Positions 8,398 to 16,550 of a DNA stretch of 64,000 nt are shown here, piece after piece (the first letter of the stretch is position 1; each line of letters starts with the position of its first letter). The position numbers and the translations under genes are program-made. The notes below the pieces were generated by a model. That model did no database searches, was not told where the DNA came from, and saw only the letters and a list, made by a program, of their open reading frames with translations. This DNA comes from Nocardia vinacea NBRC 16497 (GTDB lineage Bacteria; Actinomycetota; Actinomycetes; Mycobacteriales; Mycobacteriaceae), in assembly GCF_000308835.1 (NCBI RefSeq), contig NZ_BAGN01000109.1, positions 1-64,000 of the forward strand. The letters run 5' to 3'.

Positions 8398-9126
8398 TCA
8401 CTTTCCTACGAACTTCGGCAGCCGGTTCTCGGCGCGGGCGACCCGACTCTCGGCGAAGTCGTCGCTCGTCCAGCAGTCATCGAACTCGTCGTCAAGCCGG
8501 TCGTCCCAGGTGTCGAATTCGGTCAGCGTTTGCAATGCGCGTTTGGAGTAGCGCAACGAGAGCGGCGCGTAGGAAGCGATCTCGTGTGCGAGCGCCCTCG
8601 CGTCCTCGGTGGTGCCGACTCTGTCCGCGAGCCCACGGGTGAGCGCCATCGTTGCGTCGAGCGTGTCGCACGCGAGCAGCAGCGCGCGAGCGGTCGCTCC
8701 CCCAGCCAACGCGGCAAGCCGACGGATCGTCCAAGGATCGACGGCGAGCCCGTTGCGGGCAGTCGGTATCGCGAATCGCGCGGTGGGAGCGGCGATGCGC
8801 AGATCGCATGCGATTGCCAGCTGCGTGCCGGCCCCGATCGCGGGACCGTTGACCGCCGCGATCACCGGGACGGGCGCTTCGCTGATGACGTGCAGCGCGG
8901 TGTAGAGGGCGGCGCGGAAGCCATCGCTATAGACGCCGCCGAGGTCCGCACCAGCACTGAAGGTGCTGCCCGCACCGCTGATGACGAGTGCCCGACGACC
9001 CGACGACACGCATTCTTCGACCGCCGTCGTGAGCTGGGTCAGGTGGGCGACGTCGAGGGCGTTGCGCTTTTCGTGACGGTCGAGGGTGACCTCGGCAATG
9101 TCGCCGTGTTCGGTGACGGTGATCAT
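8398..9126 (-). CDS. crotonase (enoyl-CoA hydratase/isomerase) family protein, non-canonical active site
   Basis: A 242-aa crotonase-fold protein. The oxyanion-hole segments are visible (SAGADLGG near residue 58 and AIGAGTQLAIACD near 96). The two glutamates that add water in true enoyl-CoA hydratases (GGGCE and QPE in the rat enzyme) are replaced by Gln102 and Thr122. It is therefore more likely a CoA-ester hydrolase, isomerase or lyase than a hydratase. Its ATG overlaps the TGA of the molybdopterin subunit gene (ATGA). In furoate degraders a crotonase-type protein (HmfE) acts after furoyl-CoA dehydrogenase, which would fit this position, but that is inference. Confidence 0.9.
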   Translation of the reverse strand: MITVTEHGDIAEVTLDRHEKRNALDVAHLTQLTTAVEECVSSGRRALVISGAGSTFSAGADLGGVYSDGFRAALYTALHVISEAPVPVIAAVNGPAIGAGTQLAIACDLRIAAPTARFAIPTARNGLAVDPWTIRRLAALAGGATARALLLACDTLDATMALTRGLADRVGTTEDARALAHEIASYAPLSLRYSKRALQTLTEFDTWDDRLDDEFDDCWTSDDFAESRVARAENRLPKFVGK

Positions 9127-11468
9127 CGCATGGCCTCCCACAGGGAAGCCGGTGTGATCGGGAGATGAAGTATTTCCACGCCGACCGCGTTGTGGACTGC
9201 ACCAGCGAGTACCGCGTTGGGTCCTAGCGTGCCGCCCTCTCCGACTCCGCGGACACCGAGCGGGTTGTCGGCCGGGACGGAGATGTGCTCGATGATCATC
9301 TCTGGGACCTCGTGGCTGGTCGGCATCAAATAGTCCATCAATGTTCCGGTCGACAGGTTGCCAGCGTCGTCGTAGACGAGATGTTCGTACATGGCGCCAC
9401 CGATGCCCTGCGCGATGGAACCGACTATCTGCCCCTCCACGACCATCGGGTTGATCACCCGCCCAGCGTCCTCGGTACACACCCATTTGAGGATCTTCAG
9501 GTCTCCGGTGTCGCGATCTATCTCGATGGTGGCCGCCTGCGCGCCCGCTGCGAAGGCCCCTCGGATCGGATCGAAGAATCGCGTGGCCTGCAGGCCTGGT
9601 TCTATTCCTTGCGGGAGCTTGTTCGACTCCAGATAGGCGATCCGGGCCAGCTCTGCGAGCGTTGCTACGGGTTTGGTGTCATCAGGTCCCCAGATCTCGC
9701 CGTCCCTGCACTCGAGGTCCGACTCGTCGATCTCGTGCAGGGCGGCGGCGAGTTTGAGGACCTTGGCTTTGACTGCTTCGCCGGTTCTGTGCGCGGCGCC
9801 TCCGCCGATGACAGCCTGCCGAGAGCTGAAAGCCCCGAACCCCCAGAGGGATTCGTTCGTGTCGCCGATGCGCACGTTGACATCGTCGTAGCGAACGCCC
9901 ACTGCGTCGGCAACGACCTGCGCGATGGTGGTCTCCGAGCCCTGTCCTTGCGTAGTGACTCCGCTGAGCACGGTCACCTTGCCGTCGGGATCGATGCGCA
10001 CGGTGCACGCCTCGTGGCCGGTGCGGAACGGCATCCGCGGGCCGGCGGCGGCGGCACGTCCTAGCCCCGTGAGTTCGTTGTAGCAAGCGAAACCGATGCC
10101 GATCGGGTTCTCACCTGTCTGTCGCCGCCGATGTTGCTCGGTGAGAAAGGCGTCATAATCTATCGCCTCGACGCATTTGTCCAGACATGCGCCGTACCAG
10201 CCGGAGTCGTCGACCAGCCGACTGGGCATCCGGTATGGGATCTCCTCAGGAGTAATCAGGTTCTTGCGTCTGATCTCGAGGTCGGTCATTCCCAGCTCGC
10301 CGGCGGCCGCGGTCAGCAACGATTCCATCGCGAAGACCGTTGCCGGTCGAGCCACTCCGCGGTAAGGGCCCGCGCAGGAGGTATTGGTGGTGACACCGCG
10401 GGTCACGCAGCGGTAGTTGTCGAGTCGATACGGTCCGGACAGCAGGCCGCCTGCCATGAGAGGCTCGATGCCCGCGGTCCACGGATATACCGAGTAGGCG
10501 CCGACGTTGCAGGTGACATCCGCGTCAACGGCGAGCAGGGTTCCGTCCTTCGCGAAACCCGCTCTGACGAGATACCGATGATCGCGAGCGTGTGCGGCTG
10601 CTGCCAGGTGCTCGGCTCGGTCCTCGATCCACTTGACCGGATAGCCCCTCATTTCTCGTGCCATCACACACAACGCGACATCTTCCGGGTACAGGACAGC
10701 CTTGGTTCCGAACCCGCCACCGACGTCGGGTGCAATGACGCGCACATTGGACTCGGCCAGGCCGAGTAGCTCTGCGAGCATGTTGCGGACCAGGTGCGGA
10801 ATCTGGGTGCCCGACCACAGAGTGAGCTTGTCCTCGACCGGATCCCACAGCGCCACCCCGGCACGGCATTCCATCGGATTCCCGGCATGTCGATTGGTGG
10901 TGAGTTCGCGTTCGACGACGACATGCGATAGTTCGAAAGCGGCATCGACGTCCCCCGAATCGAATTTCCGCTCCAGCAGGATGTTGTCAGGTGCTTCCTC
11001 GTGGACCGGCACTTCGGGTGGCGCCCAGGCGAGGACGGTTGCGGGTAGCTGCTCGTAGTCGATCTCGATCCGTTCGATCGCATCCTCTGCGGCATAACGG
11101 TTTTCGGCAACAACTGCTGCCACTGCTTCACCGGCGAAGCGGGCCTTCTGCCACGCAAGGATCGGTTGAGCGGTCTCTACATACGACGGAAGCGCTGACT
11201 GCGCGCGCAGAGCGACCGATTTGAACGCGGGCATTCCGCCTGCGAATACACCATAAACTCCCGGCATAGCCTCAGCCGCGGCGACGTCGACGTCGGTAAT
11301 AGTGGCATGCCCGTATGGACTACGGAGGAAGGCGACGTGCCGCATCCGCGGCAGATCGAGATCGGAGACGTATCGACCATGGCCGGTGATCAATCGTCCG
11401 TCTTCCTTGCGGTGGACGGACCTACCGACCGCACCGGTTCCGCGTTGTGCGGCACGCTCGTTCGTCAT
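9123..11468 (-). CDS. molybdopterin-binding large subunit, xanthine-dehydrogenase family
   Basis: The 781-aa catalytic subunit. The start at 11468 is chosen because this ATG overlaps the SDR stop (ATGA); an upstream in-frame start would lie inside the SDR gene. Molybdopterin signatures include VGGGFGTK near residues 249-256, and the catalytic base lies in VGEGGTLGPN (Glu about 744). The active-site loop reads PYRGVARP (368-374), not the AYxCSFR loop of true form I CO dehydrogenase, so the substrate is an organic molecule. With the two small subunits it should hydroxylate an aromatic or heteroaromatic carbon using water. XdhC at 20795 would supply mature cofactor. Confidence 0.95.
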   Translation of the reverse strand: MTNERAAQRGTGAVGRSVHRKEDGRLITGHGRYVSDLDLPRMRHVAFLRSPYGHATITDVDVAAAEAMPGVYGVFAGGMPAFKSVALRAQSALPSYVETAQPILAWQKARFAGEAVAAVVAENRYAAEDAIERIEIDYEQLPATVLAWAPPEVPVHEEAPDNILLERKFDSGDVDAAFELSHVVVERELTTNRHAGNPMECRAGVALWDPVEDKLTLWSGTQIPHLVRNMLAELLGLAESNVRVIAPDVGGGFGTKAVLYPEDVALCVMAREMRGYPVKWIEDRAEHLAAAAHARDHRYLVRAGFAKDGTLLAVDADVTCNVGAYSVYPWTAGIEPLMAGGLLSGPYRLDNYRCVTRGVTTNTSCAGPYRGVARPATVFAMESLLTAAAGELGMTDLEIRRKNLITPEEIPYRMPSRLVDDSGWYGACLDKCVEAIDYDAFLTEQHRRRQTGENPIGIGFACYNELTGLGRAAAAGPRMPFRTGHEACTVRIDPDGKVTVLSGVTTQGQGSETTIAQVVADAVGVRYDDVNVRIGDTNESLWGFGAFSSRQAVIGGGAAHRTGEAVKAKVLKLAAALHEIDESDLECRDGEIWGPDDTKPVATLAELARIAYLESNKLPQGIEPGLQATRFFDPIRGAFAAGAQAATIEIDRDTGDLKILKWVCTEDAGRVINPMVVEGQIVGSIAQGIGGAMYEHLVYDDAGNLSTGTLMDYLMPTSHEVPEMIIEHISVPADNPLGVRGVGEGGTLGPNAVLAGAVHNAVGVEILHLPITPASLWEAMR

Positions 11469-12232
11469 GGCATCGAGTACCCGCCGTTGACTGACACGAT
11501 CTGGCCGGTTGTCCACGACGACTTCGGCGACGACAGCAACAAGATAGTAGGCGTGACGTCATCGGGAATGCCGAATCGGCGCAGCGGATATGCCGAGAGG
11601 ATGCGCTTCATCTTCGCATCGTCGGCGTTACCGGTATGGGCGTCGAGGCTGCCGGTCTGCACCAATGCGATAGATACGGCGTTCGCGCGGATCTTATGGC
11701 GGGCAAGTTCTTTCGCCAGGGACTTCGTCAGTCCCACCGTCGTGGCTCGGGTGGTCGCGGTGACGAGTAGACGGGATTCACCCACGCGGCCGGAGTCGCC
11801 CATCAGGTTGACGATCGAGCCTTCGACGTTGCATTCGACCATTTGACGGGCCACGGCCTGCGTGACACGAAGAGTCCCGGCGACGGTGATGGCGATCTGA
11901 GGAGCCCAATCCTCCTCGGTCGTCTCCAGGAAGGGCTTGCTCTGGGTGACGGCGGAGTTGTTGATGAGGATATCGATCGGTCCGATTTCGGCCTTGACTG
12001 CGTCGACTGCAGCTTTCACGGCGGAACCGTCCGCGAGGTCGGCGCCGACAGCCATGGCACGCACGCCGAGGGTTGCAGCTTCCTTTGCTGCTTCCTCGGC
12101 ACCGTGGGCGGAGGAGTGGTAGTGGAATGCCACGTTCGCGCCCTCCGCCGCGAACGCGAGGCCGATCGCACGGCCCAGCCCCTTGCCCGCTCCAGTAACG
12201 AGAACGGTCTTGTCTGCAAGATCGAGTTTCAT
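11465..12232 (-). CDS. SDR-family NAD(P)-dependent oxidoreductase
   Basis: A 255-aa classical SDR starting at ATG 12232, two bases after the metallo-hydrolase stop. It has a TGAGKGLGRAIG cofactor motif, ILINNSAVTQ in place of NNAG, and a C-terminal GQIVSVNGGYSMP typical of the family. In the catalytic region the usual YxxxK is not evident: the segment reads RLLVTATTRATTVGLTKSLA, with threonines where Tyr and Lys are expected. It may be an atypical or scaffold-like SDR. It is translationally coupled to the large subunit downstream, so a role in the same pathway is likely. Confidence 0.9.
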   Translation of the reverse strand: MKLDLADKTVLVTGAGKGLGRAIGLAFAAEGANVAFHYHSSAHGAEEAAKEAATLGVRAMAVGADLADGSAVKAAVDAVKAEIGPIDILINNSAVTQSKPFLETTEEDWAPQIAITVAGTLRVTQAVARQMVECNVEGSIVNLMGDSGRVGESRLLVTATTRATTVGLTKSLAKELARHKIRANAVSIALVQTGSLDAHTGNADDAKMKRILSAYPLRRFGIPDDVTPTILLLSSPKSSWTTGQIVSVNGGYSMP

Positions 12233-12234
12233 GG

Positions 12235-13041
12235 TCAGCTCTCCTTGTTGTAGTTCCAGCTCGGCGCACCGTCCCTGATCCGCAGTCGTCCGGCCCGCAT
12301 GCCGGGGAAATGTGCGGCGAGGATGTCGGTATCGGTATCGGTGAACTCTGCGACGAAGTCGGCGCGGACAGCGGCTGCCGCAACGGAGTCGAAATCGAAG
12401 GCGAAATGCCAATGCGGTTCAACGAGTTCGACCGGAGTATGGGCGAGGTCACCGATCAGTGCGGCGCGCTGTCCTTCGCTGGAAATGATGAAAGTGGTTG
12501 ATCCCGGAGTGTGTCCGGGGGTGTGCCGAGCGTCCAGCCCTGGGGCAAGGGTCAGATCAGAGGTGAAGAGTTCGAGCCTGCTCTCGAGCGGCGCAAGCTT
12601 GCGTACAGCACCTGGTTCCGCGGCAGGACTTTCGACGAAGTGCTCCCAGTCGGACTTGTGCACACGGTATGTCGCGTTCTCGAAGACGACGGCACCCTTC
12701 TTCGTTGCCCATCCGACGTGGTCGAAATGCAGATGTGTGAAAACCACGTCGGTGATGTCGTCCGGGTCCAGCCCGTGCGTCTTAAGGGATTCGAGAAATT
12801 GTCCGCCGCGGTATTTTCCGTTGTCGATCGTCCCCACACCGGCGTCGACGAGGATGTTGCGATCGCGGGAGCGGATCAGATAGCCACCGACGGCGAGTTC
12901 GAGACTTCCGTCCTCGGCGAGTAGTTCCGGGTGCTCGTCCCATGGGTCGCCTGGAGCCTCGGGCCTAGATAGGATCTCACGCGGATCCTCGCGGCCGGCG
13001 CCGTCGACAAGAGGGACGAGAAGTAGCGAACCTACCTTCAC
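12235..13041 (-). CDS. MBL-fold metallo-hydrolase
   Basis: A 268-aa metallo-beta-lactamase-fold protein with the metal motif THLHFDH (His103, His105, Asp107, His108). A further histidine lies in the TPGHTPGS motif and a bridging aspartate in ALIGDLAHTP. The length and motif order resemble lactonases and related ester hydrolases. It overlaps the CoxG stop (ATGA). In this operon it could open a lactone formed after ring hydroxylation, or hydrolyse a thioester. That is inference, since MBL proteins are very diverse. Confidence 0.92.
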   Translation of the reverse strand: MKVGSLLLVPLVDGAGREDPREILSRPEAPGDPWDEHPELLAEDGSLELAVGGYLIRSRDRNILVDAGVGTIDNGKYRGGQFLESLKTHGLDPDDITDVVFTHLHFDHVGWATKKGAVVFENATYRVHKSDWEHFVESPAAEPGAVRKLAPLESRLELFTSDLTLAPGLDARHTPGHTPGSTTFIISSEGQRAALIGDLAHTPVELVEPHWHFAFDFDSVAAAAVRADFVAEFTDTDTDILAAHFPGMRAGRLRIRDGAPSWNYNKES

Positions 13042-13766
13042 CGGGCGTCCTCGGTGCTGCCGATGCAGGGCGGAAGGACGAGGTTGATGGTGAGCGGGAC
13101 GCCCATGCCCCCGGTGGGGTAACCGCCGCCGAATGCAACCGGTCCGGGTCCACGGCGCCTACGGGTGAGGAGAAGGATCAGCGCGATCACGGCCGTCAGC
13201 GCTCCGGCGGCGGGTATAGCGTACTTCGCGACAATGTCGCCCATGCTGCCCATGACATCGAGAGGTTCGACCTCGTCGATCGACTTGGGGCGCGAAGATG
13301 CAGCGGCGGTGCCATCCGTTGTGCTCCTGGCAATTTCGGCTTCGAGGTTCTTGACGAACTGCCCGAGGAGCCTGTTGGAAACGTCGGCGATGACGCCACG
13401 GCCGAAGCCGGCGGCGCGACCGGACAGTGCGAGATCGGTGAGCACGTGGACCTCGGTGCCGGAGCCTTGTTCGGTCAATGTGGCGGTGATGAGTGCCTTG
13501 GCACCACCTTGGCCGCCGACGTCCTTGCCCTCGCCTTGAATGACCGCCCGGTAGTGCGCGGGGTCCTTTTCGAGGAATCGGCCCGCGCCTTTGTACTGGG
13601 CCGAGACCGGCCCGACCTTGATCTTCACGCCGCCCTCGAACTCGTCGCCATTCACGCTCGAAACCGCGGCGCCGGGCAGGCACGGGATCACTCGTTCCAG
13701 ATCGAGTAGGACCTCCCACGTGTCTGCCACGGGACGGTCCACCGAGAAGGTGTTGGTCAGTTCCAT
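13038..13766 (-). CDS. CoxG-like SRPBCC protein with membrane anchor
   Basis: A 242-aa protein and the first gene of the operon. Residues 1-150 form an SRPBCC/CoxG domain (MELTNTFSVDRPVADTWEVL, then DLERVIPCLPGA). A low-complexity linker follows, then one membrane segment around residues 185-205 (IPAAGALTAVIALILLL) and a short tail. CoxG tethers CO dehydrogenase to the membrane in carboxydotrophs, and homologues accompany other molybdenum hydroxylases and may recruit quinones. Here it probably links the hydroxylase to the respiratory chain. An operator palindrome lies 13 bp upstream of the start. Confidence 0.92.
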   Translation of the reverse strand: MELTNTFSVDRPVADTWEVLLDLERVIPCLPGAAVSSVNGDEFEGGVKIKVGPVSAQYKGAGRFLEKDPAHYRAVIQGEGKDVGGQGGAKALITATLTEQGSGTEVHVLTDLALSGRAAGFGRGVIADVSNRLLGQFVKNLEAEIARSTTDGTAAASSRPKSIDEVEPLDVMGSMGDIVAKYAIPAAGALTAVIALILLLTRRRRGPGPVAFGGGYPTGGMGVPLTINLVLPPCIGSTEDAR

Positions 13767-13778
13767 CGGAGCATCCTA

Positions 13779-13794
13779 ACTAATAATCGTTAGT
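13779..13794. promoter_or_regulatory. island operator site B (hydroxylase operon)
   Basis: ACTAAT-AATC-GTTAGT, one base from the perfect palindrome. It is placed directly before the coxG-like start and within the divergent region shared with the thioesterase gene at 13931. Confidence 0.72.
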
Positions 13795-13930
13795 ATAGAC
13801 TCTACGGATTGCATCTAGCGGTGTCAATTTGCGTTGAGCAGCCCGGACGATCGTTGCGCCGGAGGCACAGCGGAGGCGGGCCTTTTATGCAATAGCGCTA
13901 CCGCACAACGGATTCGACAGGAGAACAAGC

Positions 13931-14389
13931 GTGAACGCAGAGGCAGTTGGTGTGCGCCAGAATCTGACCGTCGCGGATTTCAAAGTTCGCCGCGCGGTCA
14001 CGACACGGTGGTCCGACAACGACATGTACGGCCACCTGAACAACGCCGTGTACTACCAGCTCTTCGATGCGGCGATCAATGGTTGGATCATCGAACAAGC
14101 CCGTATCGACCCCATCGCCACACCGGCGTTGGGCGTCGTCGTCGAGTCCAGTTGCCGGTACTTCGAGCAGCTTCAGTTCCCCCAAGCGCTCGAGGTAGGT
14201 ATCCGTGTGGCCAGGTTGGGCCGTACCAGTGTCACCTACGACCTCGGGATATTTCCCGCCGAGATGCCCGAGAGGACGGCCGTCGCCGCACAAGGCCGGT
14301 GGGTACATGTCTACGTTGACCGTGGTACGCGCCGCCCGGTAATGATCCCCGCCGACTTGCGCCGACTTTTCGAGTCGGCCAACGGATAG
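13931..14389 (+). CDS. hotdog-fold acyl-CoA thioesterase (4HBT family)
   Basis: A 152-aa protein starting at GTG 13931 with AGGAG eight bases upstream. The 4-hydroxybenzoyl-CoA-thioesterase-like core is clear: TTRWSDNDMYGHLNNAVYYQ with the catalytic Asp region, followed by VVESSCRYFEQLQFPQALEV. It hydrolyses an acyl-CoA to free acid and CoA. It is divergent from the molybdenum hydroxylase operon and convergent with the symporter. It could release the final acyl-CoA of the pathway or protect the CoA pool. Confidence 0.92.
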   Translation: MNAEAVGVRQNLTVADFKVRRAVTTRWSDNDMYGHLNNAVYYQLFDAAINGWIIEQARIDPIATPALGVVVESSCRYFEQLQFPQALEVGIRVARLGRTSVTYDLGIFPAEMPERTAVAAQGRWVHVYVDRGTRRPVMIPADLRRLFESANG

Positions 14390-14392
14390 GAG

Positions 14393-14424
14393 TTCCGTGG
14401 CGACGGAGATCGTCGGCCACGGAA
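14393..14424. terminator. bidirectional hairpin between convergent genes
   Basis: TTCCGTGGCGACG pairs with CGTCGGCCACGGAA (one bulged base) around a short loop. It is squeezed between the stop codons of the thioesterase (+) and the symporter (-), as expected for a shared terminator. Confidence 0.65.
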
Positions 14425-14434
14425 ACCCCTCCTT

Positions 14435-15982
14435 CTAGGATGTTTCCGCGCCGAGCCCGACCTGTGAGCGCACCCGCAGTTCGGTGAAGACATCGGCCTG
14501 CCGAGGATCTGGTTTTCCGATCATGGTCCCGATCCAGCAGGCCACGAAACCTACGGGAATCGATATCAGCACCGGAAAGGTCAGCGGGAACGGAGCATTC
14601 GCGGCGCCTCCGGGCCACACCTGGGGGCCGAGGATGATCAGGATAACGGAGGTGACCAGGCCTGCTCCGATTCCGATCACGGCGCCGAGGGTGTTGAAGC
14701 GTTTCCAACTCAGGCTGAGCGCGAGTGCAGGAAAGTTCGCACTCGCCGCGATGGACAATGCCAATCCAACGAGTAGCGCGACGTTGATCCCCGGCCCGAG
14801 TAGAAGAGTCAACATGATCGCAACTGCTCCGACAACCGCAGCAGCAACCCTGGCAACGACGGCGCCTTCGCGTTCGCTCGCGGGCCGTCGCTTGACGACG
14901 TTGAACCACAGGTCGTGCGACAGTGCACCCGAAGCGGACAGAACCAGCCCAGCAACCACGGCAAGTATCGTCGCGAACGCGACGGCGCTGACCAGCGCGA
15001 TGAATACGTCGCCGCCGAAGCTTCCTTCACCACCGCCGAGGTGTTGCGCGAGCAGCGGAGCCGTCAGGTTGCCTCCGGCAGTGGCCTTTTCCGATCCAGC
15101 GGGCAGAATCGCGCGAGCTCCGTATCCGATGATCGAGGTCATGATGAAGAAGATGCCGATGATGCCGACAGCCCATCCCACCGAGCGTCGTGCGGCTCGT
15201 GCGTCGGGGACTGTGAAGAATCTGATCAGGATATGCGGAAGGGCGGCCGTGCCGATGCCGTAAGCGACCGCCGCAGAGAGGGTGTTGAGCGGGTTCGCGT
15301 TGGATCCACCTGGGGCAAGGTACGCGTCGCCGTCAGGGTGGTTGTCGGCGGCCGCCTCGAACAAGCTCAGGGGGTTGAAGTTGAACTTCCACAGGACGCC
15401 TAGGCACATGACGGCGCCGACGATCAATAGCAACACGGCCTTGATGATCTGGACCCAGGTGGTCGCGAGCATGCCTCCGAAAACGACGTAGATCAGCATT
15501 GCGGCACCCGTAAGGATCACGGCGGGTATGAAATTCATCCCGGTCAAGGCTCGGATCAGCACTCCAGCACCGACGAGTTGGGCAATGAGGTAGAAGACCA
15601 CCACTACCAGCGTGGCCAGCGAGGTAACTGCGCGCACAGGTCGCTTACTGAAGCGAAACGAGAGTACGTCCGCGATGGTGTACTGGCCTGCATTGCGCAT
15701 TTTTTCCGCGAACAGCAACAGAATCAACAGAAACGCGAAGATCGCGGCCGTTGCCAGTACCCAGCCATCGAAACCGGTGAGAAAGATCAGTCCGGTGAAG
15801 CCGAGGAACGTGGCCGCGGACATGAGGTCGCCGGAGATCGCGAACCCGTTCTGGACTCCGGTAACGCTGCGGCCCGCGGCATAGAAGTCCGACTGGGTGC
15901 TTGTGCGGCGAGCGGCCCAGAACGTTACGACGACGGTGATGGCCAGTACGCCGGCGAAGAACAGCAGTCGTGTCACGTTCAT
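14435..15982 (-). CDS. sodium:solute symporter (SSF), ActP-like carboxylate importer
   Basis: A 515-aa integral membrane protein with about 13 hydrophobic segments. The family core is easily seen (SDFYAAGRSVTGVQNGFAIS, GDLMSAATFLGFTG, QYTIADVLSFRF). ActP-type members import acetate and other small carboxylates with sodium or protons. The start at ATG 15982 overlaps the stop of the DUF485 gene (ATGA), the usual partner gene order. In this island it probably imports the carboxylic acid that the CoA ligase then activates. Operator site C lies upstream of the pair. Confidence 0.93.
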   Translation of the reverse strand: MNVTRLLFFAGVLAITVVVTFWAARRTSTQSDFYAAGRSVTGVQNGFAISGDLMSAATFLGFTGLIFLTGFDGWVLATAAIFAFLLILLLFAEKMRNAGQYTIADVLSFRFSKRPVRAVTSLATLVVVVFYLIAQLVGAGVLIRALTGMNFIPAVILTGAAMLIYVVFGGMLATTWVQIIKAVLLLIVGAVMCLGVLWKFNFNPLSLFEAAADNHPDGDAYLAPGGSNANPLNTLSAAVAYGIGTAALPHILIRFFTVPDARAARRSVGWAVGIIGIFFIMTSIIGYGARAILPAGSEKATAGGNLTAPLLAQHLGGGEGSFGGDVFIALVSAVAFATILAVVAGLVLSASGALSHDLWFNVVKRRPASEREGAVVARVAAAVVGAVAIMLTLLLGPGINVALLVGLALSIAASANFPALALSLSWKRFNTLGAVIGIGAGLVTSVILIILGPQVWPGGAANAPFPLTFPVLISIPVGFVACWIGTMIGKPDPRQADVFTELRVRSQVGLGAETS

Positions 15983-16350
15983 GCGATGCCTCCCGGTGTC
16001 ACGCGATTCGAGATCGAACCCAGGGCTTGCTCTTCGAGAGGAAGAAAGACGCGTGTCGACGCGCGGAGGTAGGCGCCGGTCACGATCCACACAAGTGCGA
16101 ACTGTGACAGACCGAGGACATAGGCCACAGTGAGGCCGGGGGCAACGAAGTACCCCATGAATTCATGGGCGTAGGCAGTCAACACGACGAACGAGCCGAA
16201 CCACAGACTTGCGGCCGTTAGCGTCAGTCGAACGAAGCGTGACCTGCGAGCGCTCAATTCTGCGAAGTATGGCGAGGCCGCAACCTGTTGGACGCCGGGG
16301 TCGACCGGTAGGTATCGGGTACGCCCATCCGCGGAGTGATCCACTTGCAT
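15979..16350 (-). CDS. DUF485 membrane protein, symporter partner
   Basis: A small membrane protein of about 123 aa with two transmembrane segments (ASLWFGSFVVLTAYAHEF and a second near residue 80). It matches DUF485 proteins (YjcH type), nearly always encoded with ActP-like symporters. ATG 16350, with GAGAGGAAG just upstream, is preferred over the longer frame at 16377. It overlaps the symporter start and probably assists transport or assembly. Confidence 0.88.
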   Translation of the reverse strand: MQVDHSADGRTRYLPVDPGVQQVAASPYFAELSARRSRFVRLTLTAASLWFGSFVVLTAYAHEFMGYFVAPGLTVAYVLGLSQFALVWIVTGAYLRASTRVFLPLEEQALGSISNRVTPGGIA

Positions 16351-16400
16351 GACTCTTCCTCTCGAGCTGACCGACACAGCAACAGCCGCGCCATCACCTA

Positions 16401-16416
16401 ACTAACATGCGTTAGT
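16401..16416. promoter_or_regulatory. island operator site C (symporter operon)
   Basis: ACTAAC-ATGC-GTTAGT is a perfect 16-bp palindrome and the best copy of the motif. It lies 50 bp upstream of the DUF485 start. Confidence 0.78.
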
Positions 16417-16520
16417 ATGAAGTGTGATCCCCCTCACGTCAACGCGCCAGGACGCCCCGTCCGACATCGCCTCGCGTGACGGCACACCCCTTCCGTCCGC
16501 TACAAGGATCCGCTAATCTA

Positions 16521-16536
16521 ACTAACAATAATTAGT
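16521..16536. promoter_or_regulatory. island operator site D (ligase operon)
   Basis: ACTAAC-AATA-ATTAGT, one base from the perfect palindrome. It ends 14 bp before the GTG start of the CoA ligase. Confidence 0.74.
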
Positions 16537-16550
16537 CGAACGGAGACATC

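Noticed and set aside
9123-11468. Aerobic CO dehydrogenase
   Set aside because: The active-site loop reads PYRGVARP, not the AYxCSFR motif of form I CoxL, and the operon carries acyl-CoA enzymes instead of CO-specific maturation genes.
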